Of a stretch of DNA of 64,000 bases, positions 34,402-42,949 are shown in pieces. The notes beneath the pieces were generated by a model. The model did not search any database. It was not told the origin of the DNA and worked only from the letters and a program-made list of their open reading frames with translations. The position numbers and the translations under genes were made by a program. The first letter of the stretch is position 1. Every line of letters begins with the position of its first letter. Source of the stretch: Kocuria sp. (GTDB taxonomy: Bacteria; Actinomycetota; Actinomycetes; Actinomycetales; Micrococcaceae); contig NZ_JAUNTS010000001.1 in NCBI RefSeq assembly GCF_030538595.1, forward strand, positions 317,112-381,111, in the 5' to 3' direction.

Positions 34402-35829
34402 ATGCCCGCCTCCACTCACGCTCTCTCCAGTTCCCTGACCGTGCCGTTACAGGATTTGGCCGCCCTGCCAAACTCCCCGGTCCCGGCCGACTTTGCGGCC
34501 GCCCCGGATCTGCGCCGCATCCTGGACGGGCAACGCACCAGCTGCTGGACCATCGGCGGGCTGGGTCTGGTGGGGTTTGGGCGCGCCGCACACGTGCTGG
34601 TCACCGGTGAGGACCGCTTCACCGCAGCTCGCGCGTGGTGGGACACTCTGACTTCCGGGCTGAAGATCACCGACCCCGTGCACCGTTCGGCCACGGGACC
34701 GGTGGCCTTTGGCGCCTTCACTTTTGCCCGGTCCTCCCCCACATCGTCCGGCTTGGTGCTCCCGGAACTGGTGGTGGGTCACGACGACGACGGCGCCTGG
34801 GTCACCTTGGTCTCCACCGCCCCCACGCTCACCGTGGCTGATGTGGCCGCAGCCTGGTCCCGGTGGATACCCACCGTGCGGCCCATCGGTGAGCCGACTC
34901 GTGCGCACCTCACATCCTCGGATGCAGTCCCCTCAGCTTCAGATGTTGCACCGGTGGCGCAGGAGAACCCGGCCGCAGACCGTGCCTGGTGTGCGGCCGT
35001 GGCGGATGGCGTGGGGCTGATTGCAGACGGCCAGTTGGACAAGCTGGTGCTGGCCCGCCGCGTGGAAGTCCGCGCGCAGACAGAGCATCTTGATCTCCCC
35101 GGTGCGCTGCGAGCTCTTGCCGCTGACTACAACACCTGCTGGACCTACTGCGTGTGCGTGGAAGAGCACCGGGACCCCACCGTCAACAGGCTGTTCGGGG
35201 CCACCCCCGAGCGCCTGGTGCGTGTTCTCAACGGGCGCCTGCACGCCCGGGTACTGGCCGGAACTCTGGACCGCCGGTCAGTTCCTGCTGGGATGGACGA
35301 GTCCCGGTGGGCTCGGGAAAACCTCTTGGAGGACGCCAAACAACGCGCCGAACACGATTTTGCGATCACCTCGTTACTGGATTCGGTGTCCGCCTACACG
35401 GATGACGTGGTCTCCTCCCCTGGGCCCTTTGTGTTGGAGCTACCCAATGTTTGGCACTTGGCCTCCGATGTCACCGCTGAGCTGCGCCCCGGGCCGGATG
35501 GCAGTGTGCCTTCGGCCTTGGAACTTGTGGAAGCGGTGCACCCCACGGCGGCAGTCTGCGGGACACCCACCCAGCCTGCCGCCGAGGCCATCACTCGTTT
35601 GGAGGGTCTGGACCGTGGGCTCTACGCCGGCCCGGTCGGCTGGTTGGATGCACGCCACAACGGCGACTTTGGGATCGCCCTGCGCGGCGGTGTCCAAAGA
35701 GATGCCCGCACGGCACACGTCTACGCAGGCTGCGGCGTCGTCGAGGCTTCCGTGCCGGAGGATGAACTGGCCGAAACTCAGGCCAAGTTACGCCCGGTAC
35801 TAGGCGCTTTGGGGGTCATACCCCGATGA
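34402..35829 (+). CDS. menF: Isochorismate synthase
   Basis: A 475-residue chorismate-binding enzyme. The C-terminal catalytic domain contains [31 protein letters not shown], a [14 protein letters not shown] segment and [19 protein letters not shown], all chorismate-family active-site blocks. It converts chorismate to isochorismate, the entry into menaquinone synthesis (or siderophores). The menaquinone role is preferred because menG is divergent next door. ATG 34402 was chosen; an in-frame GTG at 34357 would add 15 unconserved residues. Degenerate direct repeats (GTCCGGCA, GGCAGGNAGTCGGT) lie in the 175-base gap before it. Confidence 0.88.
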   Translation: MPASTHALSSSLTVPLQDLAALPNSPVPADFAAAPDLRRILDGQRTSCWTIGGLGLVGFGRAAHVLVTGEDRFTAARAWWDTLTSGLKITDPVHRSATGPVAFGAFTFARSSPTSSGLVLPELVVGHDDDGAWVTLVSTAPTLTVADVAAAWSRWIPTVRPIGEPTRAHLTSSDAVPSASDVAPVAQENPAADRAWCAAVADGVGLIADGQLDKLVLARRVEVRAQTEHLDLPGALRALAADYNTCWTYCVCVEEHRDPTVNRLFGATPERLVRVLNGRLHARVLAGTLDRRSVPAGMDESRWARENLLEDAKQRAEHDFAITSLLDSVSAYTDDVVSSPGPFVLELPNVWHLASDVTAELRPGPDGSVPSALELVEAVHPTAAVCGTPTQPAAEAITRLEGLDRGLYAGPVGWLDARHNGDFGIALRGGVQRDARTAHVYAGCGVVEASVPEDELAETQAKLRPVLGALGVIPR

Positions 35830-36028
35830 GAGCCCGCGGGCACCGGAGTGCGTAACCTCCAGGCCACAGCGGTACGGCTACCATGAAGCGGTCACCGCCC
35901 CGGTTCCCGGGCCTGTGCAGGCCCACGGATGACCGTGGCGGCGGCGCCGTCAGGTCAGCGCCACCGGGTGCTCACCAGCGCGAGTCCGTCCCCTTGCCCA
36001 CACCACATGACGCACCGAGGTAACACCC

Positions 36029-36808
36029 ATGAAAACCCGCAACCTCTCCACCCTCCTGGCTGCCGGCGGAGCCACCGCTCTGGTTCTCACCGGCTGCACC
36101 TCCACAACGGGTGAGAACCAGTCCGCCTCCGGCGTCCCGCTGATTGAAGACGGCAAGCTGACCGTGTGCAGCAACACCCCGTACACCCCGTTCGAGTTCG
36201 AACGCGACGGCGAGGTGGTGGGCTTTGACATGGACCTGGCCGATGAAATCGCTGCCGACCTTGATCTGGAGAAGAACGTCATCCAGACCGGCTTTGAAGG
36301 CATCGAGTCCGGGGCGGATCTGTCCACCAACAAGTGCGACATCGCCATTTCCGGCATCACCATCACCGAGGCCCGCCAGTCCGTGATGGCCTTCTCCGAG
36401 CCGTACTTCGACGACGAACTGGGCCTGCTGGTCACCGCAGGCTCCGACATTCAGAGCTTTGACGACATCGGCGATGCCCGCGTGGCCGTTCAGCAGGCCA
36501 CCACGGGCCAAACGTACGCCGAGGACAACGGCCTGAACTTTGAGCAGCAGGAAGACACCGCGCTGATGCTGCAGTCCCTGGAGACCGGTGGCGTGGAGGC
36601 CGTGATCGGCAACGTCTCCGTTCTGGGCAATCGCGCCGCGGAGAATCCGGATCTGGAACTGGTGGACCAGGAATCCAATGGCGAGCAGCTGGGCGTGGCC
36701 GTGAATTCGGACAACACGGAGATGGTGGACTCCGTGAACTCAACCATTCAGCGCATCAACGACGACGGCACCATGGACACCATGCGTGAAGAGTGGATGG
36801 GTCTGTGA
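36029..36808 (+). CDS. Amino-acid ABC transporter binding lipoprotein 1
   Basis: A 259-residue family 3 solute-binding protein. The N-terminus MKTRNLSTLLAAGGATALVL ends in lipobox LTGC, so the mature protein would be a lipoprotein on the outer face of the membrane. The ligand domain has LTVCSNTPYTPFEFE, VGFDMDLADEIAADL and CDIAISGITITEARQSVMAF. GAGGTAA precedes ATG 36029. It is followed, with a GTGA overlap, by a paralogous binding protein and then by permease and ATPase genes. Polar or acidic amino acids are likely ligands. Confidence 0.9.
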   Translation: MKTRNLSTLLAAGGATALVLTGCTSTTGENQSASGVPLIEDGKLTVCSNTPYTPFEFERDGEVVGFDMDLADEIAADLDLEKNVIQTGFEGIESGADLSTNKCDIAISGITITEARQSVMAFSEPYFDDELGLLVTAGSDIQSFDDIGDARVAVQQATTGQTYAEDNGLNFEQQEDTALMLQSLETGGVEAVIGNVSVLGNRAAENPDLELVDQESNGEQLGVAVNSDNTEMVDSVNSTIQRINDDGTMDTMREEWMGL

Positions 36809-37602
36809 AAACTTCCACCGCTCGTGTACTGGTGGGCCTCAGCACCGTGAGCCTGCTGGCCCTGACCGCATGCACGTCCACCACGGGGGCGGATACAGGC
36901 TCCACCGATGGCACTTTGGAAACCATCTCCGATGGCCAGCTGACGGTGTGCTCGGAATCCAACTACCCGCCCTTCGAGATGGAAGAAGGCGGGGAAATGG
37001 TGGGCCTGGACATGGATCTGGCGGCGGAGATCGCCAAGGACAACAACCTTGAAGTCCACAACGTGACCCTGCCCTTTGAAACCATGGTTTCTGGGGCTGC
37101 CCTGGACACCCGCCAGTGCGACATTGTCACCTCCGCGTTGACCATGACGGATGAGCGCCGTTCGGTCATGGATTTCTCCGAGCCGTACTTTGACAACCAA
37201 CTGGGCTTGGTGGTCAAGGACGGTTCCCAGATCACCTCCGTACAGGACGCCGTGGACTCCAAGGCCCGCGTTGGAGTGATGCAGCAAACCACCGGGGACG
37301 TCAAGGCCAAGGAACTGGGGCTGAACGCCGTGCAGTTCGAGGACGTCCTCATGTTCCAGGACCTGCAGTCCGGTGGCGTGGATGCTGTGCTTGATGACTT
37401 GGTGCCCATTGCCCAGCATTCGGAGGACTACCCGGACTTTGTGGTGGTTGAAGAAGTTGAGGCGGATGACCAGTTCGGGGTAGCTGTCCGTAAGGGAGAC
37501 ACCGCCATGCTGGCGGCGGTCAACTCCACCTTGGAGCGCATCAAGGGTGACGGCACCTTGGAGGAAATCACCCAGAAATGGGTTCCGATCACCGAGCAGT
37601 GA
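36805..37602 (+). CDS. Amino-acid ABC transporter binding lipoprotein 2
   Basis: A 265-residue paralogue of the preceding protein with the same plan: signal sequence with lipobox LTAC, then LTVCSESNYPPFEME, VGLDMDLAAEIAKDN and CDIVTSALTMTDERRSVMDF. GTG 36805 overlaps the previous stop (GTGA), so it is translationally coupled. Both proteins keep the family ligand-binding architecture but differ in many loop residues. They may present two ligands, or two affinities, to one permease. Alternatively they bind one another; this cannot be judged here. Confidence 0.9.
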   Translation: MKTSTARVLVGLSTVSLLALTACTSTTGADTGSTDGTLETISDGQLTVCSESNYPPFEMEEGGEMVGLDMDLAAEIAKDNNLEVHNVTLPFETMVSGAALDTRQCDIVTSALTMTDERRSVMDFSEPYFDNQLGLVVKDGSQITSVQDAVDSKARVGVMQQTTGDVKAKELGLNAVQFEDVLMFQDLQSGGVDAVLDDLVPIAQHSEDYPDFVVVEEVEADDQFGVAVRKGDTAMLAAVNSTLERIKGDGTLEEITQKWVPITEQ

Positions 37603-37639
37603 TCGCGGTTCACACATCAAGAGAAGGAATGAGCCCCAC

Positions 37640-38437
37640 ATGGCTATGACCGCCCGCCAGAGGGCCAAGATCTCCCGGGGAGTCCAGTACGGGCTGCTGG
37701 TGGTGATCGTGGTGGCCCTGATTCTGATTGCAGACTGGAACACTCTGATCTCCCGAGCCCTGAACCCATCGGTGATGGCTCAGCAGTTCCCGCAGATCAT
37801 CACGGTGGCCTTGAAGAACACGCTAATCTACACGGCACTGGGCTTTGTGGCGGGTATGTCCGGGGGCATTCTGTTGGCGCTGATGCGGCTGTCCTCCGTG
37901 GCCCCGTACCGCTGGATTGCCACGCTCTACATTGAGCTCTTCCGTGGTGTCCCAGCGCTGTTGGTGTTCTTGGCCTTGGGGTTCGGCGTGCCGCTGGCTT
38001 TCCAGGTCCGATTCAACAATCTGGTCACCGTGATGCTGGCTCTGGGCCTGGTCTCAGCCGCCTACATTGCGGAGTCCTTGCGTGCTGGCCTGCAGGCAGT
38101 GCCCAAAGGCCAGTACGAGGCCGCTCGGTCCTTGGGCATGACCCATTCGCGGGCCATGATCACCATCATCATTCCGCAAGCGCTGCGCATTGTGCTGCCG
38201 CCGTTGACCAATGAGGTCATCCTGCTGGCCAAGGACTCCTCCCTGGTCTATCTGCTGGGCATGACGGTGGCGCAGTACGAACTCACCAAGTTCGGCCGTG
38301 AGGCCATCTCCGGCACCGGCGCGGGTCTGACTCCCCTAGTCCTGGCCGGTGTGTGTTACCTGATCATCACCGTTCCCCTGGGCCTGCTGGCCCGGTACTT
38401 CGAGACGCGCGCTGACGCCCGTTCGGCCCGTAAGTAG
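37640..38437 (+). CDS. Amino-acid ABC transporter permease
   Basis: A 265-residue inner-membrane permease of the HisMQ type. Helices include YGLLVVIVVALILIADW and TVALKNTLIYTALGFVAG. The ATPase-contact EAA loop is EAARSLGMTHSRAMITIIIP. GAAGGA lies upstream of ATG 37640. Only one permease gene is present, so the channel is probably a homodimer. It sits between the two binding-protein genes and the ATPase gene, in one operon of four genes from 36029 to 39244. Confidence 0.92.
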   Translation: MAMTARQRAKISRGVQYGLLVVIVVALILIADWNTLISRALNPSVMAQQFPQIITVALKNTLIYTALGFVAGMSGGILLALMRLSSVAPYRWIATLYIELFRGVPALLVFLALGFGVPLAFQVRFNNLVTVMLALGLVSAAYIAESLRAGLQAVPKGQYEAARSLGMTHSRAMITIIIPQALRIVLPPLTNEVILLAKDSSLVYLLGMTVAQYELTKFGREAISGTGAGLTPLVLAGVCYLIITVPLGLLARYFETRADARSARK

Positions 38438-38449
38438 GAGTTGTTCACA

Positions 38450-39244
38450 GTGAAGAAGTCAACTGCCACGGAAACGGCAGCCCACCCGGCGTCGGTCACC
38501 ATTGACGGCCTGCACAAGTCCTACGGGTCCCTGGATGTGCTCAAAGGCATCTCCCTGGACGTCCAGCCCGGTGAGGTGGTGTGCCTGATCGGGCCCTCCG
38601 GCTCGGGCAAGTCCACTCTGCTGCGCTGCGTCAACCTCTTGGAGTCCCCGCAGCGTGGCCGCATCCATATCGGGGATGTGGAGGTGACCGATCCCGACGT
38701 TGACATCGACGCCGTTCGACGCCGCGTTGGCATGGTCTTTCAGCAGTTCAATCTGTTTCCCAACATGTCCGTGCTGAAGAATCTGACGGTGGCTCAGCGC
38801 AAGGTGCTGGGCCGTTCGGAGTCAGCCGCGCGGGAGACAGCGCTGCACAATCTGGAACGCGTGGGTCTGGCTGACAAGGCAGACAGCGCCCCCGCCCAGC
38901 TCTCCGGTGGCCAGCAGCAGCGCGTGGCCATTGCCCGGGCCCTGTCCATGGACCCGGAGCTGATGCTCTTTGACGAACCCACCTCCGCCCTGGACCCGGA
39001 AACCGTGGGTGATGTGCTGGCCATCATGCGGGACCTGGCCAAGGAGGGCATGACCATGCTGGTGGTCACTCACGAGATGGCTTTCGCCCGCGACGTTGCA
39101 GACCGCGTGGTGTTCATGGACGGCGGTGTGGTGGTGGAGGAAGGCCAAGCCCGTGACGTGATCGGTGCTCCCCAGCACCAGCGGACCCAGACTTTCCTGT
39201 CCCGGGTGCTCAACCCCACGCAGGTGCACGCTCCGGAGTCCTGA
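38450..39244 (+). CDS. Amino-acid ABC transporter ATPase
   Basis: A 264-residue GlnQ-type ATPase. Walker A is GPSGSGKST, followed by the Q loop in [16 protein letters not shown], signature [15 protein letters not shown], Walker [14 protein letters not shown] and switch His in VVTHEMAFA. It powers the permease encoded just upstream. GTG 38450 is placed nine bases after AGGAG; a TTG at 38441 is closer to the preceding stop but lies too near the Shine-Dalgarno. The last gene of the operon, it is followed by an inverted repeat. Confidence 0.93.
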   Translation: MKKSTATETAAHPASVTIDGLHKSYGSLDVLKGISLDVQPGEVVCLIGPSGSGKSTLLRCVNLLESPQRGRIHIGDVEVTDPDVDIDAVRRRVGMVFQQFNLFPNMSVLKNLTVAQRKVLGRSESAARETALHNLERVGLADKADSAPAQLSGGQQQRVAIARALSMDPELMLFDEPTSALDPETVGDVLAIMRDLAKEGMTMLVVTHEMAFARDVADRVVFMDGGVVVEEGQARDVIGAPQHQRTQTFLSRVLNPTQVHAPES

Positions 39245-39269
39245 GATAGCACACGCTACACATAGCAGT

Positions 39270-39309
39270 AGGGCCCTATTGATACTTTTTAGGTAATCAA
39301 TAGGGCCCT
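39270..39309 (+). terminator. Inverted repeat after the amino-acid ABC operon
   Basis: AGGGCCCTATTGAT (39270-39283) is inverted at 39296-39309 around a T-rich 12-base loop. It lies 25 bases after the ATPase stop and about 95 bases before the MFS gene start. Termination of the ABC operon is most likely; an operator for the MFS gene is the alternative. Confidence 0.55.
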
Positions 39310-39403
39310 GGTGGTTTCCAGGGTTTTCCCCCAATATGAGCCGCATCACATCCCTGTCACGATCTTGGTCAACCCTCCGGTTGATCGAAAGGATCCGACT
39401 CTG

Positions 39404-40789
39404 ATGTCCACCGCCAATACCCTCGTGACCGCTGACAAGCGGTTGGAGATGAAAACTGCCATCTGGGTGGCAGCCATTGCCTGCACGGCATTGATCTTCG
39501 ACGGCTACGACCTCGTGGTCTACGGAACTGTCATGCCCACCCTGATGAACGACCCCAGCCACATCGGCGTTCTGGATGCTTCAACGGCCGGCACCGTGGG
39601 CTCACTGGCCCTGATCGGTGTGCTCCTGGGCTCCTTTGCATCCGGGTTCATCGGCGACATCCTGGGCCGCAAAAAGATGATGATGTTCGGCATCGCATGG
39701 TTCTCCATCGGAATGGCGATCACCGCGGCCACCGGCACTGTGTTCACTTTCGGACTGATGCGCTTCATCACCGGTTTGGGATTGGGTCTGGTGATCGCCA
39801 CGGCCGGGCCGACCATCGCGGAGTTCGCACCCAAGGACAAGCGCGGCGTCTTCAACGCGATTGTGTACTCGGGTGTCCCCGCAGGCGGCATGTTCGCTTC
39901 CCTGTGCGGCATTCTCTTGGCCGAACACATCGGGTGGCGCGGCCTGTTCCTGATCGGGGCCACTCCCATCCTGTTCCTGGTCCCTCTGGCTGCCATGAAG
40001 CTACCCGAATCCCCACGGTGGCTGCTCTCCCGCGGACAGGAGGCCCGCGCGATTGAGTTGGCCCGCCAAACCGGCGTTCCCTTGGAAGAGGAACTGGCCG
40101 TGCGCCGCGCCACCACCGTGCCCAAGCGCACCGGTTACGCCGCGCTGTTCACCCGCGAATTCGGTGTGGCAACCCTCTTGATGGCCTCCATGTCCTTTGC
40201 CGGGTTGTTCCTGACCTACGGCATGAACACCTGGCTGCCGCGCATCATGGAGTCCTACGGCTACGCCGAGCAGAAACTCTGGTTCCCCTTTGTGCTCAAC
40301 GGTGCCGCCGTGATCGGTGGTCTGATCGCCGCACGGGCCTCCGACCGCCTGGGCAAACCACAGAACATCATTGCCAGCACCTTCTTGTTGGCAGCGATCG
40401 CCCTGGTATTGATGACCTTCCAGTTCCCACTGGCGCTGCTCTTCACCTTCATTGGCGTGGCAGGAATTGGCATCCTGGGCACCCAGGTGTTGATCTACGG
40501 CTTCCAGTCCAACTACTTCACCTCCGACTCCCGCGCCGCAGGTGTGGCAGCCTGTGCCACCATCGGCCGTGCCGGTGGCGTGTTCGGGCCGTTGATCGGT
40601 GGCTGGTTGGTGGCCGCGGGCCTGGGTGCAACCCAGCAGTTCCACGCGTTCGCCGCCGTGGCCCTGGTGGGAGCCATCGTCACCTTCATTGTGCCCCGCA
40701 AGCACAACACGTATCTGATCGAACGGGAGGCCGTGCAACGCGCCACGACTCAGCAGACCACGGAGCGCGACCGCGAACCCGTGGTCTGA
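39404..40789 (+). CDS. MFS transporter, aromatic acid:proton symporter type
   Basis: A 461-residue twelve-helix permease. LIFDGYDLVVYGTVMPTLM in helix 1 carries the D-G-x-D motif typical of the aromatic acid:proton symporter family (BenK/PcaK type). The loop after helix 2 has GDILGRKKMM and the equivalent in the second half is ASDRLGKPQ. ATG 39404 follows GAAAGGA. No aromatic catabolism gene is nearby, so the substrate assignment rests only on the family motif. Monocistronic, converging on menD over a repeat copy. Confidence 0.85.
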   Translation: MSTANTLVTADKRLEMKTAIWVAAIACTALIFDGYDLVVYGTVMPTLMNDPSHIGVLDASTAGTVGSLALIGVLLGSFASGFIGDILGRKKMMMFGIAWFSIGMAITAATGTVFTFGLMRFITGLGLGLVIATAGPTIAEFAPKDKRGVFNAIVYSGVPAGGMFASLCGILLAEHIGWRGLFLIGATPILFLVPLAAMKLPESPRWLLSRGQEARAIELARQTGVPLEEELAVRRATTVPKRTGYAALFTREFGVATLLMASMSFAGLFLTYGMNTWLPRIMESYGYAEQKLWFPFVLNGAAVIGGLIAARASDRLGKPQNIIASTFLLAAIALVLMTFQFPLALLFTFIGVAGIGILGTQVLIYGFQSNYFTSDSRAAGVAACATIGRAGGVFGPLIGGWLVAAGLGATQQFHAFAAVALVGAIVTFIVPRKHNTYLIEREAVQRATTQQTTERDREPVV

Positions 40790-40890
40790 CCCGCAGGTCG
40801 GGTCCTAGCGCTCAACCGAGTCACCACGCAGCCGGGGGTTGGTTCGTCGATACTGACGCACCAGCCCCCGGCTCGTCCTCTTCATCCACA

Positions 40891-40975
40891 TCCCATCGCG
40901 CTGCCAGATCACCGCCCACAACGTGGGAACTCGGCGAGTTCGTGGGAGGTCAACCGCTGAGTGGGAGCTCGGCAG
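40891..40975. repeat. Dispersed palindromic repeat, copy C
   Basis: Shares an exact 28-base block (40900-40927) with 29034-29061. It continues with GTGGGAACTCGGCG, a sequence close to copy A (GTGGGAAGTCGGCG at 13181). The stem symmetry of copy B is lost here. Its right part overlaps the last codons of menD (stop at 40950-40952), so the repeat has contributed or been absorbed into the MenD C-terminus. Confidence 0.55.
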
Positions 40976-42878
40976 CCGCCGCGGCAACGGCAGCCTTGAT
41001 CCTGGCACTCATGGACCGTAGACCCTCCCGGCTGGCCGGAACGACGACGACCGACACCCCGGCACGCGGCTGCGCCAGAGCACGGTGTAGATCTTGCACC
41101 GTGGTGACCGTCTCCACGGCCACGCCGTAACCGGCACACAGAGCAGGAATGTCCACGGCGGGTTCTGTGCCGAAAAAGCGTTCCACGGTCTCAGCCCATT
41201 GAGGCTGTTCGCCCAGCGCACCGTGTTCCAGAGTGTTGAAAATCCCACCTCCACGGTCGTCAAGCACCACAATCTGCAGATCAGGCTGGGTTTCGTGCAC
41301 CAGACGGATCAGAGACCCGGCGTCGTGCAGGAACGTCACGTCCCCCATCAGGGCTCGCACGCGACGCCCAGTGGCCAGAGCAGCGCCGGCTGCGGTGGCC
41401 ACCGTTCCGTCAATGCCGGCAAGTCCCCGATTGGCCATCACGGTCACGCCGCGGTTCGGCTCGGTCCCCCCTGCGGGAGTCTGATCCGCCGCCTCCATAA
41501 AGCTCTGACCCGTCTGCCCCAGATAGCTCGGACCCGTCTGCCCCGCAGAGTTCTGAGCCGCCTCCCCTACAGCGGCCCATGGATCAGCACACAGGTCCAG
41601 ATCCCGAATGGGGTTGGAGGAACCTGCCACCAGCGGTGCGCCATCCCTGAGACAGGCTGCCCACACTTCACGGGCCACCACGGGACCGGGAAGTACGCCG
41701 GTCGTTGCGCTCACCACCCCATCCGGCATCGCCTGCGGTTGGGGCTGCTCAGGCAGGGCAAGTTCGTGATTGACGGCGCGTTGCGCAGCCGCGCCCAGAC
41801 GTTGCCACGCCCCCAGCCAACCCTGCGGTGGGCGGCCAACAAAAGCGGTGACTTCGGTGAGTGTGCGCAACACGGTTTCACGGCGTCGGCCGGGGTCGTA
41901 CCACGCCACCTCACGCGGCTGCCAGGCCGCCGTCTGCACGTGGCACCGTGCCAGTAGGGCACCCACCGGACGGGACAGTGTGGGGCGACCGATCAACAGC
42001 ACGCGTTCGATCTGGCTCCCCAACTCGGTGTCCAGCAGCAGCCGGTACGGGCCCACCGCGTTAGGTCCGTACCGAGCATTCGAGGATGGCTCGGCCAGCA
42101 GCGGAAGACCCAGGGACTCCGCCAGTAGCCTGGCCCCGTCTCCGGCACCGTCCCCGGCCAGGATCACGGTGGACCGCGGGGGGTGCTCACTGCCCTCCCG
42201 GCGCAGAAGTGCTTGCGACAGGTGGGCTGGCACAACGCTCACCGCAGAACAGGGTTTCAGCTCCGCCGGTTGCCACCTCTGCGGTGGGGACTCGATATGA
42301 GTGGCTGCCACATGGTCCAACGCCGGTTGTAGGGGTTCACGCAGCGCCACATTGACGTGAACGGGACCGGGCACGTGGGCGTCGTCGTCGTGAAGGGCAG
42401 CGAGCACAGGTTCCAAGGCCGACTGCACCCGGGCGGTGATCTGTTGTGCCTCCGCCCCCTGATCCACCACCAGATCCACGCTGTCCCGAACGTGGTCGCC
42501 AAAGATCCCCGGCTGCCGGGTGGTCTGATTGGCACCGGTCCCCCGCAATTCCGGGGGACGATCCGCGGTCAGCAGGACCAGGGGGACCTGCGCGTGATCA
42601 GCTTCCATGGCAGCGGGCATCAGATTGCCCACAGCGGTCCCGGACGTGGTCACCACCACCGCGGGACCGCCGGTGACCTTGGCCGCACCGAGGGCGTGGA
42701 AAGCAGCCGAACGTTCATCCAAACGGACATGAGTGCGCAGGTCAGCGCCATCGCGTTCGGCGGCGGCATACACGAATGGCGCCGAACGCGAGCCAGGGCA
42801 GAAGAAAAATTCACGTGCACCGGCAGCAACCAATTGGTCCAGGACGGCGGCGGCGGTCAGCAGGGATTCGGCGGTCAC
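40950..42878 (-). CDS. menD: SEPHCHC synthase MenD
   Basis: A 642-residue thiamin-diphosphate enzyme joining isochorismate and 2-oxoglutarate. The start has REFFFCPGSRSAPFVYAA, and TTSGTAVGNLMPAAMEADH with PLVLLTADRPPELR identifies MenD. The cofactor-binding end has GDVTFLHDAGSL. Between residues about 440 and 475 an insert of four 8-codon units (AGQTGPSY, LGQTGQSF type, 41477-41572) interrupts the conserved sequence. The protein is longer than the usual 550-580 residues, partly because of this insert and acidic/Ala loops. Its C-terminus overlaps a dispersed repeat. ATG 42878 is the start; monocistronic. Confidence 0.92.
   Translation of the reverse strand: MTAESLLTAAAVLDQLVAAGAREFFFCPGSRSAPFVYAAAERDGADLRTHVRLDERSAAFHALGAAKVTGGPAVVVTTSGTAVGNLMPAAMEADHAQVPLVLLTADRPPELRGTGANQTTRQPGIFGDHVRDSVDLVVDQGAEAQQITARVQSALEPVLAALHDDDAHVPGPVHVNVALREPLQPALDHVAATHIESPPQRWQPAELKPCSAVSVVPAHLSQALLRREGSEHPPRSTVILAGDGAGDGARLLAESLGLPLLAEPSSNARYGPNAVGPYRLLLDTELGSQIERVLLIGRPTLSRPVGALLARCHVQTAAWQPREVAWYDPGRRRETVLRTLTEVTAFVGRPPQGWLGAWQRLGAAAQRAVNHELALPEQPQPQAMPDGVVSATTGVLPGPVVAREVWAACLRDGAPLVAGSSNPIRDLDLCADPWAAVGEAAQNSAGQTGPSYLGQTGQSFMEAADQTPAGGTEPNRGVTVMANRGLAGIDGTVATAAGAALATGRRVRALMGDVTFLHDAGSLIRLVHETQPDLQIVVLDDRGGGIFNTLEHGALGEQPQWAETVERFFGTEPAVDIPALCAGYGVAVETVTTVQDLHRALAQPRAGVSVVVVPASREGLRSMSARIKAAVAAAAAELPLSG
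41477..41572 (-). repeat. 24-nt in-frame repeat in menD
   Basis: Four units of 24 nt. The two central copies, AGCTCTGACCCGTCTGCCCC at 41501-41520 and AGCTCGGACCCGTCTGCCCC at 41525-41544, differ at one base. Outer units are more diverged. Period is eight codons. Confidence 0.8.
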
Positions 42879-42949
42879 CGTCTCACCCTACTGACCGCTG
42901 CCGTGCCCGGCTGAGTACCGGGCCACTCGCGGTGGGTCACACCCTCAGA

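Noticed and set aside
35830-36028. Riboswitch in the GC-rich leader of the amino-acid ABC operon
   Set aside because: Several possible stems exist, but no known riboswitch core could be matched by eye.
40805-41008. Minus-strand frame sharing PTLWAVIWQ with another frame near 29060
   Set aside because: The similarity comes from the dispersed nucleotide repeat shared by the two sites, not from a protein-coding gene.
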